Source: Dryocosmus kuriphilus (lineage: Eukaryota; Arthropoda; Insecta; Hymenoptera; Cynipidae). Taken from it: a DNA stretch of 64,000 nucleotides. The notes beneath the pieces are model-generated. The model searched no databases and had not been told where the DNA came from. It worked only from the letters and a program-made list of their open reading frames with translations. Positions 21,422 to 31,519 of the stretch are shown piece by piece. Location: assembly GCA_038277395.1 (NCBI GenBank), contig CM076192.1, forward strand, positions 131,823,570 to 131,887,569, given 5' to 3'. Every line of letters begins with the position of its first letter. Position 1 is the first letter of the stretch. A program made the position numbers and the translations under genes.

Positions 21422-21459
21422 AAACCGTCAAATGACGGCCCTCTGTACACCTAGTGTAA
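21422..21459 (-). repeat. piggyBac-type terminal inverted repeat, right (decayed)
   Basis: AACCGTCAAATGACGG followed by CTGTACACCTAGTGTAA mirrors the left end TTAACACAAGG...TCATTTAACGGTTA, minus the GC-rich middle. Confidence 0.6.
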
Positions 21460-22074
21460 TTACAAATGTGAAAAATTTAATTCTTCGTTTAGGAACTAAT
21501 TTTTTTTAGGTAATTTGGGCAATTTTAATCCGAAAGTTTTTTTTTTGGTAAAAGTAGAAAAATCAATATCTATTTAAAAAGCTAATGAACGGTTTAATGT
21601 TGCAAAGTTGCCATTTTAGACCATCTTTAGGAGCTTGAAACGTTCTTGAAAATTACTCATTTTTAAATTCAACAACGTACGTATTCTTTGCCTCATACAC
21701 TACAAATCTGTCAAAAAATGTGGTTGGGCTCTCCCTTATATAGTCATCATTTCGAACAAAAGTAGCATCAAGCTGCGCTATTGCACTCATCGCGCGAGTT
21801 CCTACCTCCTTGCTATCGCTTGCTTAATGTAGCTAATTGTAGCAGATTGTAATTTCGTCTATCCTGTTTAATAAGTAAGTGATTAAAAAAACAAAATCAA
21901 ATACTTGATAGAAATGATGTGATACCTAATTTTAAAGAAATACGAAAGCAGTCTTCTGGTAGTAATCACATAATTAATTATATTATTGTTTATATTAATT
22001 TAAGTTTACACGTAAACAACTTATGGCTCTAGACTTTAATTATACTTGTTTTTTTTTAAAGCTTTTCTTAGAAG
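21460..22074. other. AT-rich spacer, nothing recognised
   Basis: Contains homopolymer T runs and no domain-bearing frame. A CpG-containing patch at 21,790-21,830 has no identifiable role. Confidence 0.5.
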
Positions 22075-22245
22075 AGAAAAAATAAAATTTTTACATTTGT
22101 TTAAGCAATCGTTGTTTTAAAAAATTGGAAAATTCTTTCAGCTTGCTAGAATAAATATTCGAATTCTACGGTTCAAATACATAAGGCTGCTTACCTTTTA
22201 TCCACTTCTTATTTATTGCAGACGGAAAGTTACTCAGCTCCCGGA
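22075..22245 (-). repeat. ACTTTCCG...GCAATAA repeat unit, copy 3 (inverted)
   Basis: Reverse complement of the 14,098 and 14,555 units (GGGAGCTGAGTAACTTTCCG and GCAATAAATAAGAAGTGGAT on the minus strand). Confidence 0.7.
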
Positions 22246-22249
22246 CTAC

Positions 22250-22760
22250 CTTCTCTTCTGCTGTTTTCTGTCCTGCTTCTTGGCGTTCCTTCTTCCTCTT
22301 CTCCTCTCTTCCCTTTTTTTGTTTTGTTTTTCAATCATTTTTGACACTAATAAACGTCCTTGTTACCTTTTTTTAATTTGCTTAATCTCCTTCCTGCGTT
22401 CCCTTTCTGCTTCTTATTCCTTTCCTCGCTTTCTCGCCTCCACCACTTCCGTTAGGGTCATTAAGTTGAACCTTCTTCGCGTGACATTTACAATTTCGCG
22501 TACTTCCTCCGCAAATTTCTTCTTCACTACTTTCGTCTCTTGTGACATGGAGATTTCTGATCCATGTTCCTCTATCCACTCTTGTATCTTGATTTCTTCT
22601 GCTCTTATTTTCTTTAACGCGTTCTTTAAGTTGATTTCCGACTACGCCCTTTTCCTGCTTTCCAGGATCTATCTTCTCGTATCGATCCCTTTCTTCGTCA
22701 CTTTCAATTTTTTTCCGGCTGTTGTAATTCCATGTTCGAAGTGCAGTCGTAGCTAGTCGA
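22250..22760 (-). pseudogene. Basic, charged ORF fragment, possibly LINE ORF1
   Basis: The minus strand is purine-rich and encodes Lys/Glu/Arg-rich peptides across changing frames (KKFAEEVREIVNVTRRRFN, EARKRGKE). This resembles the charged leader proteins of purine-rich LINEs. No motif gives a firm identity. It sits just 3' of the gypsy integrase on the same strand. Confidence 0.35.
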
Positions 22761-22936
22761 TTCGCTTGCCGGGAATTCTCGGAAAAATTTTACGCATTTC
22801 AACAAAAGGCGTTTGTCCACATTCTGTAACAAGAATATTTTCTCTGTTCTTGTCTCTGTCATGTTCATGTCACTGTGTTGATTTCATGGCATTAGTCATC
22901 AATTTGAGCATGTATGTACTACCCGGCATTCAAATT

Positions 22937-24050
22937 TTACGTTTTAGTTATAAATCTCTTTAGACCCAACACGTTCAAATTACTCAGTGTTTTACCCTTT
23001 TCATTTTTTAGTTGATAGATTGTCGATAATATTGTAGCTTTAATATAGAAGGGATCTTCAAAATTTTTATTCCATTTTTTCGCGATGCCTTCTACTTTAT
23101 TTAGCAATGTTTTTTCTCTCTTCAAAGCATATTCGCCTATTTTAAAATTAACTTGTCCACGCCATAAATTATAATACTTTGCCTGATTGTCGTTTGCTGT
23201 ATCTGAATTTTTTACCTCTTGTTCTGTAATTATCTCTAGTCTATTCATTCGCTCTGCCCATTTTTTCTGTCTCTTAATATTCTAATATGCTTTTGTTATC
23301 TAAATATTTGCTTGGATCGGTTGAAGCTCACGGCCTAAATTTAAAATGCTGCTGTAAAGCCTGTCGAGAAATGCTTCATCTAAATTTATATCCCATTCTT
23401 TATGGTTTTAAAATGCGCTTTGATCGCTGTTTTAATGGATCTATTGCTCCTTTCAGTTTGATTTGTTTGTGGAAAATATGTAGGTATTTTCGAACGTCAA
23501 ATGCCGGGTGATTCCTTTTGATAAACTGTTATTTTTTCTAACATACTCCTTCCCATTGTATGTAAATAATATTCTTGGACTCCCCCATTTTGTAAGAATC
23601 CGTTTATGAAATTATTTTTCTACTGTAGTTGATAACTTGTGTCGTACTGGAATTATTATTTCTGCGCACTTGGAAAACATGTCTACTAATTCTGCGAACA
23701 ACTCGTCACTGGCAACGGACCCGACATATCTGATTCCGCCACGGACCAAGGTTCTTATTTCATTCTTTTACCCATTAATGCTACTTGATTGTTTACATTC
23801 TGTTTAATTTTTTGGCAAATCTCGCATTCTTCTACATATTTCGTCGTTTCTCAGGACATCACTGGGCAAATATAATTTTTCAGAGATTTTCGCTTAAGTT
23901 TTTTCCATACCTAGGTATCCAGCTTGTTTATTATCGTGATTTTTATTTGAAACTGTTCTCTAAGTTCTTTGATCATTGTTAGTTTCGGCGGGTTATTATC
24001 TAGCGATAAACTTGATGCGTATTCTACAGTTTTGATTTTCCTTGGGTATA
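22937..24050 (-). pseudogene. gypsy integrase, fragmented
   Basis: 23,248-22,937 is an open piece with YYNLWRGQVNFKIGEYALKR and KKWNKNFEDPFYIKATI, the integrase C-terminal domain that binds DNA. 23,510-23,260 has FPQTNQTERSNRSIKTAI and NLGREL, the end of the catalytic core. 23,740-23,600 has ELFAELVDMFSKCAEIIIP, the first core strands. Several stops and shifts lie between. Confidence 0.75.
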
Positions 24051-24239
24051 TTGTTCACATCTATCATTTTTATATTATACCAATCGTCATCAATTTTTCG
24101 GAATGCCTTTTGTTTGGATTCTACTATACCGGCTAAAATACTTGAAACTTTTATTTGATGATTTTCTACAGATTATATCGTAACCATATTCTAATCATTC
24201 TAAGACTATCTTGCTAATCGGCCCGTAGAATTTTCTAAA

Positions 24240-24560
24240 TCATGTAACCACTTGAAATGGATGTGATCTACAACAAGTTTAATCGAATTACCTTCCAAAT
24301 AAGGTCTGAATTTTCTTATTGTCCATACAAATGCTAAATTTAATCACTTGCAAAGACTATGACATAATTTTCGCCGTTTATAGCTTGTGTTAATAATGCC
24401 GCAAGGCCCGTGTCTCTGGCATCGGTTTCGAGTTGGTATAGGCTACCGAAATCAGGGCAAGACAAAATCGCTGCTATTGGTAGTATTTAATAGTCGTAAA
24501 TGCCTGCTCCTGTTCCGAAGTCTATTCCCACTCTACTCCTTTTTTCAGCAATCTTCGCAG
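24240..24560 (-). pseudogene. gypsy RNase H fragment
   Basis: Minus-strand AAILSCPDFGSLYQLETDARDTGLAALL and GENYVIVFAS match Ty3/gypsy RNase H, including the first catalytic Asp in ETDA. Downstream frame is lost by stops. Confidence 0.65.
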
Positions 24561-24661
24561 AGGTTATAAGATCTCCGCAAATTTTGGTATGAAACGTCGA
24601 TACCATGACTCCGTACCTATTAATATTTGTAATTTTTTAATTGCTTTGAATTTCGAGAATT

Positions 24662-25020
24662 CTAAATTGGTGTTATTTTGTCATTATCTACTTGCAAACT
24701 GTCCTTATTAAACTTAAATCCTAAATATATAACTTCTGCGCATCCGAATTCGCATTTATCCAAACCTATTGTTAAACTGGTTCTTTTTATTTTATCTAAA
24801 ATTACTTCTAAATGTTTTAAGTGATCCTTAAAGTTTTGAGAAGCGATGACAATGTGGTCGAGGTAGCAAAATACATGCGGCTTCAAGTCTGGTCTTATGA
24901 TTTTGTCCATAAGAAGCTGGAAAGTCACAGAGGCATTATATAAGCCGAAACCTAATCTTTCTGCAATGGTGCCTGGTGTTATTCCTAACACACATCCATC
25001 TTTGAAATGTATCTAAACAA
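24662..25020 (-). pseudogene. gypsy reverse transcriptase fragment
   Basis: RERLGFGLYNASVTFQLLMD-type segment (24,991-24,900), then PHVFCYLDHIVIAS where the catalytic YLDD reads YLDH, then FEHLK-type and LDKCEFGCAEVIYLGF. The second catalytic Asp is replaced by His, so activity would be lost even without truncation. Confidence 0.8.
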
Positions 25021-25482
25021 AATATTGGATTGCATCGATCGCTATTTGAAGGTTCCACAATTTCTTCTTTTAATAGTTTATCTACTTCTTCGTACATCAA
25101 CTCTCGAATTTTTTGGACGTTTGATAATATTGTTGTTTAATAGGTTCGTGACACTGTAAATCAATTTTATGTTTCGTTAAGCGTGTTGTTTCTAATATTG
25201 CACCTGGGTTTTTAACCTTTCTTTTAATTGAGTTTTCTAATTGCGCCTCGTGTACTTCATTTCATTCAAGTATTCCTTTACTGATTTCCTTCAAAATTCT
25301 AAATCTTCCTTTTTTTACACTTTTACTCGTTTTATGTTATTATTAATTATTGAATTGTTCCTAAAAATAATCCAATAATTTTGCCTAATCGCGGGTAATT
25401 TTTCTATCACCGATTTATTCTTCTCATTCTTCTTATTTGCCATGAAATATAAATTCTTTCTACTTTCTTTCGAATTTAAGTT

Positions 25483-25677
25483 CTATTCATTTTCCTTTAG
25501 CTTAAATTCCCTGTCATGATATTCTTTCTCTGCCTTTTTCTCCCTATCTCTCATAATATTGTTTGTGTTTACACTTTCTCTCTTTATTTTCCTACCGTCT
25601 CCATTGTGCTTTCCTTCCTTATCTAATTTATAGACGCCCGCACCGGACCGTGCCAGTGACGCGCCACCCGTATTCAT
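25483..25677 (-). CDS. 64-aa charged N-terminal peptide upstream of gypsy pol
   Basis: ATG at 25,675-25,677 opens MNTGGASLARSGAGVYKLDK and a Lys/Glu-rich helical stretch (DREKKAEKEYHDREFKLKE). It could be the start of the gypsy gag. No domain is visible and it ends early. Confidence 0.35.
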   Translation of the reverse strand: MNTGGASLARSGAGVYKLDKEGKHNGDGRKIKRESVNTNNIMRDREKKAEKEYHDREFKLKENE

Positions 25678-25693
25678 AGGAGTGGGGATCTAA

Positions 25694-26735
25694 GTGTCCT
25701 GCTCAGGCCGCGGATATTTGAAAAAAAGGCCGGCGCAACTTGGTGGAGATAACACCACCACCGCGACGAAGCAATGTGTGAGACAAGGAACTATGTTTCT
25801 TTGTCTCTCCCAAGCTGCCGCTTCGTGTGAAGTTGAAAATGCACGAACGAAACCGAACGATGAGTCGGCGAGTTATCCTTGTTACAAGCTGCTCGTGTAA
25901 GCCGAAAATGCACGAAGACGAACGATTGGAACACTCACCGACGATAGCCGACTTCGCTTTCGCGACTGATCGGTTTCGACCTTGAAGCCTTTGAAGGCAT
26001 TTGGAGGATGGAGTTGATTTTCCATTTTTAATAAAATCGACGTTAACGCGAGAAGTTAGCTCACGTTACATTTTTATCTCTGTTCTCATTGGTCTAATAC
26101 TTGATAGTGAAAATAGCATTGAACAGAAAGGCATCAAATATGAATTTTTCAAATGTAGCAGAAAGACTTCAAATATACATGTAATGAAGTTTTGAAATAT
26201 TTAATCATTATGTTTTTCAGGAATTCTTATGAAATGTTTTAGACGATCTGATTCTGCAGCGAGTAAATTATAAGACTCTGGAGGTTTGAAATATATTGGA
26301 TATATATTTATGGGATTTTGCGGTTAGATTAATATCTATTACTTACAAGTCAGTTTTTATTATATCTATGTTTTTTTTTCAATTGAATTTGAATATTCTA
26401 TAGCTAAAATGATCATTAATAAAAAAGTCAATAATCAATTTCATTTTCGAATAACATTGAACATTATGACGTATGTGTTTTTCTTAAGTTTGCAGAAAAC
26501 ATTTTAATTTTGTAATTTATTTGTAATTTACAATTAAAACTTTAGAACGTTTCAAAAATTTTACAATGCTAAAATGCGGGGATTTGAAGAAATTAAATAT
26601 GTACCCGAAACTAACGATAAATATTTTCAAATTGAATAATTCGTAAATGTTAAACAATAAACATACATATTTCATTTCGATTATCGATTATTTTCCAAAA
26701 AATTGACGAAACATACTGAAACTTATAATAAAGAA
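25694..26735 (+). repeat. Inverted repeat, left arm (~1 kb)
   Basis: Reverse complement of 37,345-38,192 joined to 42,118-42,316. Landmarks from outside in: GCCGGCGCAACTTGGTG, TGTGTGAGACAAGG(A)AC, CTCTCCCAAGCTGCCGCTTC, CTTGTTACAAGCTGCTCGTG, TCGGTTTCGACCTTGAAGCC, GATCTGATTCTGCAGCGAG and ATGCGGGGATTTGAAGAAAT. This arm has no LINE and so shows the ancestral sequence at that LINE's target. A 40-bp piece of its outer end (GAAACCTAGTTCCTTGTCT) recurs inverted at 26,820-26,860. Confidence 0.85.
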
Positions 26736-27952
26736 AAATTAAAGACTTTTAAAAATACATAATCCTAAAACTCATGAAATGCTCAATTTACAACATTTAG
26801 GATGGTTTGCAAACTGTAATGGGAGAGGCGAAGAAACCTAGTTCCTTGTCTAGCACATTTTTGTCATTTTTTTTCTTTTTAGAAATTCATAATTTTCTAC
26901 TTTTCTGCTACTTTTCTACTTACTAATTTTCTACTTGTGTGTAGAAATTTGTAATTTCCTAAGAATAATTATGAAAAAGTAGATCTAGTTTTCACCAGCC
27001 GCAGATACTTGTAAAATTTCATACAAAAGTGTAATTATTCATGAATATTTGTAGAAATTCGTAATTTTGTACAAACTACTATGAAAAATTGAGATTGTAT
27101 TTTGTTGTAGATTGGCATAAATTTTTTTAGTAGTTTTTTACCGTTCATATAAAGTCATAAAGCTTCATAATTATTCTTTACAAATTTTTTTTTAACAGAA
27201 ATTTGTATTCTTCTAAGCAAAAATAATAAAAGTCTACAATTTTTCACAACGATCTATAAAAACGACGTTTTCGAAGAATGCTGTATCTTCTCGTAGAAAT
27301 TTTTTCCATCAGAGGGTAAGTATAAAGTAAAAATGTTTTTTAACTTAATACATTAAAAATAATTATCGGGTTAAACGGGTGAACGTTAATTTAATTCTTT
27401 CTGATTATTTCTTAAAATAAATTGACATAATAAATTGTTTTATTTCCTTCATGTGGAATATATGTTTTGAAATTTTAATTCTAATCAATTCATGTCTGCC
27501 TCCCTCGAATTAAAATTATTTTAATTCACACATTTGAATAGATTTAATCTGTAATGTATTTTCCTCAATGCTAGCAGAGATTAATGCATTTTTAACACGT
27601 TTATATAAATTATTAAAATATAAATATATATAAATTTGAATATTTTTCCAATTTATATAAGTTATAAAACGATATAATAATGAAAAAGTAGGTTAAATAA
27701 ATGCATCATAAAAATGTAATAGTAATTGGTAATGATAATTGATAATAATAAGGTATAATTATTTTCAATAATTATAATAATTTTCCTTGCAGTATAGGTA
27801 AAGAATTATTATTTATAAATGCTGTAATATGAAAATACAATACAAAATATTTATTAATGAGAAAAAAATTCATAAATTTCAATTCTATATAGCGTTCTCA
27901 AAGCAGGGACCTGGTACGAATCCAGGAGTGAGTTGAAACTGGGCGTAGTTTA
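26736..27952. other. AT-rich DNA with degenerate GTAGAAATT motif array
   Basis: At 26,870-27,310 variants of TTTCTAC and GTAGAAATTCGTAATTT recur many times as a loose array. From 27,310 to 27,950 the DNA is AT-rich without structure I can name. No gene. Confidence 0.5.
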
Positions 27953-28859
27953 CGAGGGCCTACCCAAAAGAAACCGAACTTCTTTTGTACAAAGTTATTA
28001 TTTTGATTTTTCTACAAAAAACATTTAATCTCCTTCAAAGTACTCTCCATTGGAGACAATACACTTATCTAATCTTTTATTCCATTGTTCGAAACATTTT
28101 TTAAATTCCTCTTTTGTGATGCTTGACAGCGCCTCCGTCGTTTTTTCCTTCACTTCAGCTACGTCCGCAAAACGCTTTCCTTTCATGTCCCTTTTCATTC
28201 GGGGGAATAAAAAAAAGTCACAGGGGGCTAAATCGGGTGAATAGGGTGGGTGAGGAACAGTGGCCATGCTATTTTTGGTCAAAAATCGGCACACAGAAAG
28301 AGCTGTGTGAGCAGGGGCGTTGTCGTGGTGGAAAAACCAGTCCCCCGACTGCCACAAATCAGGCCTTTTCCGTCGTAAACTGTTGCACAACTTCTTCGAT
28401 GGTCCTTCGTCGATCTTCCAGGATGATTTCACGAATTTTTTCAACATTTTCGTCGGTTCGGGCCGTCGAAGGACGTCCAGAGCGAGGTTGATCGTCAATT
28501 GACATTTCCCCACTTTTAAAACGAGAAAACCACTCGAACACTTGAGTTTTTCCCATAGCATCATCCTTGTAGGCCGTTTTTAACATTTGAAGAGTTTCTG
28601 TGCCCGTTTTCCCGAGCAGGAAGCAAAACCTCACGTTGGCACGCTAATCACGAAAATCAACCATCACAAAAAACGACGAGCGCGCAAAGCAACAGTCACA
28701 AAAAAAATTACACACACCAAATGCAACCTTACACAGTGATAGCAGTTGGCATACTAACTGGTGAAAAGTGCCTCTACACGCACCTACCGGCAAAAACCCG
28801 GTACTACAACAACTCCGCTTCCCACAACATCAGTTCGGTTTCTTTTGGGTAGGCCCTCG
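27953..28859 (-). mobile_element. mariner transposon with internal deletion
   Basis: 28-bp terminal inverted repeats (CGAGGGCCTACCCAAAAGAA at the left; its complement at 28,832-28,859) are flanked by TA on both sides (27,951-27,952 and 28,860-28,861). The length, about 907 bp, is short of the usual 1.3 kb. The transposase lies on the minus strand. The first catalytic Asp region is missing, so the copy is non-autonomous. Confidence 0.92.
28022..28634 (-). pseudogene. mariner transposase, internally deleted
   Basis: The N-terminal helix-turn-helix piece (28,634 to about 28,375) reads RFCFLLGKTGTETLQML, GKTQVFEWFSRFKSG and DQPRSGRPST. It is joined out of frame to the C-terminal half: RRKRPDLWQSGDWFFHHDNAPAH (28,306-28,330) and YSPDLAPCDFFLFP (28,205-28,243). 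Exactly 34 residues separate the Asp of HHDN from the Asp of APCD, the D34D signature of mariner. The segment with the first catalytic Asp (TGDE-type motif) is gone. The C-terminal frame ends near 28,025. Confidence 0.92.
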
Positions 28860-28861
28860 TA

Positions 28862-29360
28862 TACTCAAAGTTCGGGACAGACCCTTTTAGGCTGTACAGG
28901 TAGGGAGTCGAAACCCAAAACGCAGCCCATAATTTCGTACCTTCAAGGAGCTTATTTCAGTAGGTCTGAAAATATTTTACTCCTTCATAATTTCCACTCT
29001 GTTAAAGTCGTCATCCCTAGAACGCTAAATCTACTTTAGTCTCTCAAATTTGTCTTCACAAGATGGCTTAAACGTGAAAAATAGAAAGTGAAATTGCTCG
29101 TTGAGTAGAAGAGAATCCATCCTAACTCAAATGGAGATGAGTGAAAAATAATTTCCTCTCCTAAATTTCAAATCCATGGAGAGTGTAAATTCAAATTACT
29201 GAAGCACAGAATTAAAATAGCATCGCTATTAGATGGCGCCACCTACGCAAATAATTTATAATTAAAAATAAAAAATAAACTAATTTAAAATACTGTTATC
29301 TCAATTACTAATAAAATGGTTTTTCTGTCTTTCGGTCGATTTTGATGTTCTAATCGTTTT
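28862..29360. other. Spacer between mariner and hAT fragment
   Basis: Mixed sequence. TTAGATGGCGCCACC at 29,229-29,243 resembles an AGATGGCGC motif also found near 42,400. Otherwise nothing recognised. Confidence 0.45.
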
Positions 29361-30235
29361 AATCATTTACTACTGTTTCAACGTTTCGGCGCATCAGAAA
29401 ATTCAATCTTTCGGATGACGAGTGGGACGAAGTAGAATTATACGTGAAAGCATTGCTGCCAGCAAAATTAGCAACAAAATTGTTACAGGCAGAAGCTTTG
29501 TTAATATCCGACTTGTATCTTATTTGGGAGAAGTGCAAGATCAAGACGTTAAAAGTTAACTCGCCTCTGGCTGTAACAATTCACGAAAACATGTTGATCA
29601 GGGAAAAATCTCTTCTCGGAAACGAGGTACTGCTGGCAGCAATGTACTTGGATCCAAGGGTTTCCATCCTTTTGGAGGGTGAAGCTGAAGAAAAAGCAGC
29701 TCGCCATCTACAACTTCTACGAAATAAACTGGTGTCAGGTAAGGCATGTAATAAAGACTTCAGCAGCAATAATACGTTAGAAGATCCAGTTATTGCTAAT
29801 GACGATTCTGCAGGAGCTGAAATCGCTCGGAGAATAGCTGCAAAATTCAGGGAGAGAAAAGACATCTCCAACGAACATGCACAATCAGATGACCTGAGAC
29901 TGCAGCTCAAACATTTTCAGGAGCAAGAACTTCAGCCTGAGTCTTGCAATGTGCTGCAATATTGGAAAGATAAGAAATATATTTGGCCTGAATTATACGA
30001 GCTGTCCGTAGTTGCACTCGCCACTCCAGCAACGCAAGTCAGTGTTGAGAGACTCTTTTCAGCCATGCGGTATATATTTTCGACGTTGCGTGGTAACCTC
30101 AAGGCTGACGTGCTAAACGAGATTCTGCTAATACGGTGTAACAGCGACATTTTTTATAGAAATGACTGTGACTCTGAGGACGATTGTGTGGTCGAAACGA
30201 AAAAAATGTTGTTCGATAATGAGACAGTTCCTTAG
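29361..30235 (+). CDS. hAT transposase C-terminal half with dimerisation domain
   Basis: The frame is open from after a stop near 29,358 to TAG 30,233-30,235, about 290 codons without a lesion. The N-terminal part (ILLISDLYLIWEKCKIKTL-like, VLLAAMYLDPRVSILL) matches the end of the RNase-H-like core. A charged linker follows. The C-terminus ALATPATQVSVERLFSAMRY, FSTLRGNLKADVLNEIL is the hAT dimerisation domain. The DNA-binding zinc finger and most of the catalytic core are absent upstream, so it cannot transpose alone. It could be a truncated transposon, or a late exon of a domesticated hAT gene. No terminal repeats were seen. Confidence 0.8.
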
Positions 30236-30894
30236 TGGATCATCGAATATGCGCTGTAAAAATTCAAAGTTTGTTAAATGCATAATATTTATTATACGAT
30301 TTTATATTATGCGACGTACATTATGCGATTGTATATTTATTTGATTTTATATTATGCGGTTTTATTGTGCGATATTTATATTCTATTATGCGATTCATAT
30401 TATGTGAATGACTGAGGCGATTTTTTTTAGCAAAGTGGAACTTTTTGAATGCGACGGTTCGCATTCGTTTAAGTTTTAAAATTTCAAAAGTGATTTGAAT
30501 ACATTTGGTTATTCTCGAACGCTAAGCACTTTTGGGCGCGGTTAGCGCTTGGATTGGTGACCGACTGACCGCACGTGATTTATCTTAGTCGCGTTATAAG
30601 TGATAAAGAATTAATTTGTTTTTAACACAAATTGAACATTTAATAATATTTTAAGTTTTAAAAGTCTTATTTCATGAACATGTAAAACTAGCTGTGAATT
30701 CGATCTCGAGTGTTTCATTTAACTCTATATTTTGTTGTGCTCATTTGTTGAGCACTTTGCTTCCTCATTACGATGAACTTGCAAATTAATTTGCTTCCTC
30801 ATACAGGAAGCATTAATAAAAAGGTGAAGTTTATTTGAAGTCTTATATATGAAAATTAAAATGTTTTAAAATTTCAAATAATCATAATTTTATT

Positions 30895-31345
30895 AATATT
30901 CAATTAAATGCATTAATCCTATAGTTGAATCGATTCATCTCGACGCAAGGAATATTTCTATCCTTTATATAAGTTTATAATTTTGATTATTTAAGAACTT
31001 ATAGTCTAAAAATCAATTGTACAAAGCTATAAACAACCATAACCTTCTTTCTTTTGAAATAAGTGCATTAATCATATAGGTCAATCAATTCGTTTCGACA
31101 ACAGGAACATTTATTTTCCTTGCATCAGTTTTGAATTTTGAATATTTAAGAACTTATAGTATAAAAATCAATTTTTAAAATTATAAATAACCATAATTTC
31201 CTTAATTTTTAATTAAATGCATTAATCATATAGGTCAGTCGAATCTTCTCGACGAGAGGAACATTTATTTTCCTTAAATCATGTTTGAATTTTGATTACT
31301 TAAGAAGTTATAGTCAAAAAATCAATTTCACAAAAATTATAAAAG
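30895..31345 (+). repeat. Three tandem units of about 155 bp
   Basis: GCATTAATC(A/C)TATAG recurs at about 30,910, 31,065 and 31,220. Each is followed by a TC(T/A)CGAC box, a GAACATTTATTTTCCTT-type box and TTTAAGAA(C/G)TTATAGT. Confidence 0.85.
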
Positions 31346-31491
31346 TACGTAAAAATTGTCAAATTCAATATTTTCAAAAATCTTTCGGCCCATTTTGAGA
31401 TATTGATTATTCAAATAATCCCTACAAATTTCATCATTTTATCTATAAATGTCTTCAAGTTAATAGGGCGACAAAAAAAGCGACCATCCAT

Positions 31492-31519
31492 ACACACACA
31501 CACACACACACACACACAT
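31492..31519. repeat. AC dinucleotide microsatellite
   Basis: An uninterrupted (AC)n run inside the dispersed repeat; the corresponding place in copy 2 (about 45,610) has no run. Confidence 0.95.

Larger units (their letters stand above)
14716..21459 (-). mobile_element. piggyBac-type DNA transposon, split by a BEL/Pao element
   Basis: The left end is TTAACACAAGGGGTACCGGT at 14,716, with the TTAA target expected for piggyBac. Inside it reads AACGG and TGACG motifs. The right end near 21,422-21,459 carries AACCGTCAAATGACGG and ends CCTAGTGTAA; it aligns with the reverse complement of the left end except for a missing GC-rich segment, and its TTAA has decayed. Transposase pieces lie on the minus strand either side of a 3.5-kb BEL/Pao insertion. 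Without that insertion the element would be about 3.2 kb. Confidence 0.8.
22900..25690 (-). mobile_element. Ty3/gypsy retrotransposon remnant
   Basis: Pol domains in the correct order on the minus strand (RT, RNase H, integrase core, integrase C-terminus), all with frameshifts and stops. No LTR pair was found: the sequence right of 25,694 is a different repeat (inverted-arm family) and has no counterpart near 22 kb. The remnant therefore lacks both ends. Confidence 0.8.

Noticed and set aside
22280..22756. 158-codon plus-strand membrane-like protein
   Set aside because: The hydrophobic run is the antisense of a charged, purine-rich sequence; no other support.
22060..25990. LTR pair for the gypsy remnant
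   Set aside because: The CpG-rich sequence at 25,694-26,000 has no counterpart near 22 kb; it belongs to the inverted-arm repeat.
29383..29405. Second hammerhead-like core (CTGATG...GCCGAAACG on the minus strand)
   Set aside because: No room for stem II between the two conserved boxes, and it overlaps the open hAT frame.
30895..31345. CRISPR-like array
   Set aside because: Three diverged ~155-bp tandem units without short identical repeats or unique spacers; a eukaryotic minisatellite.
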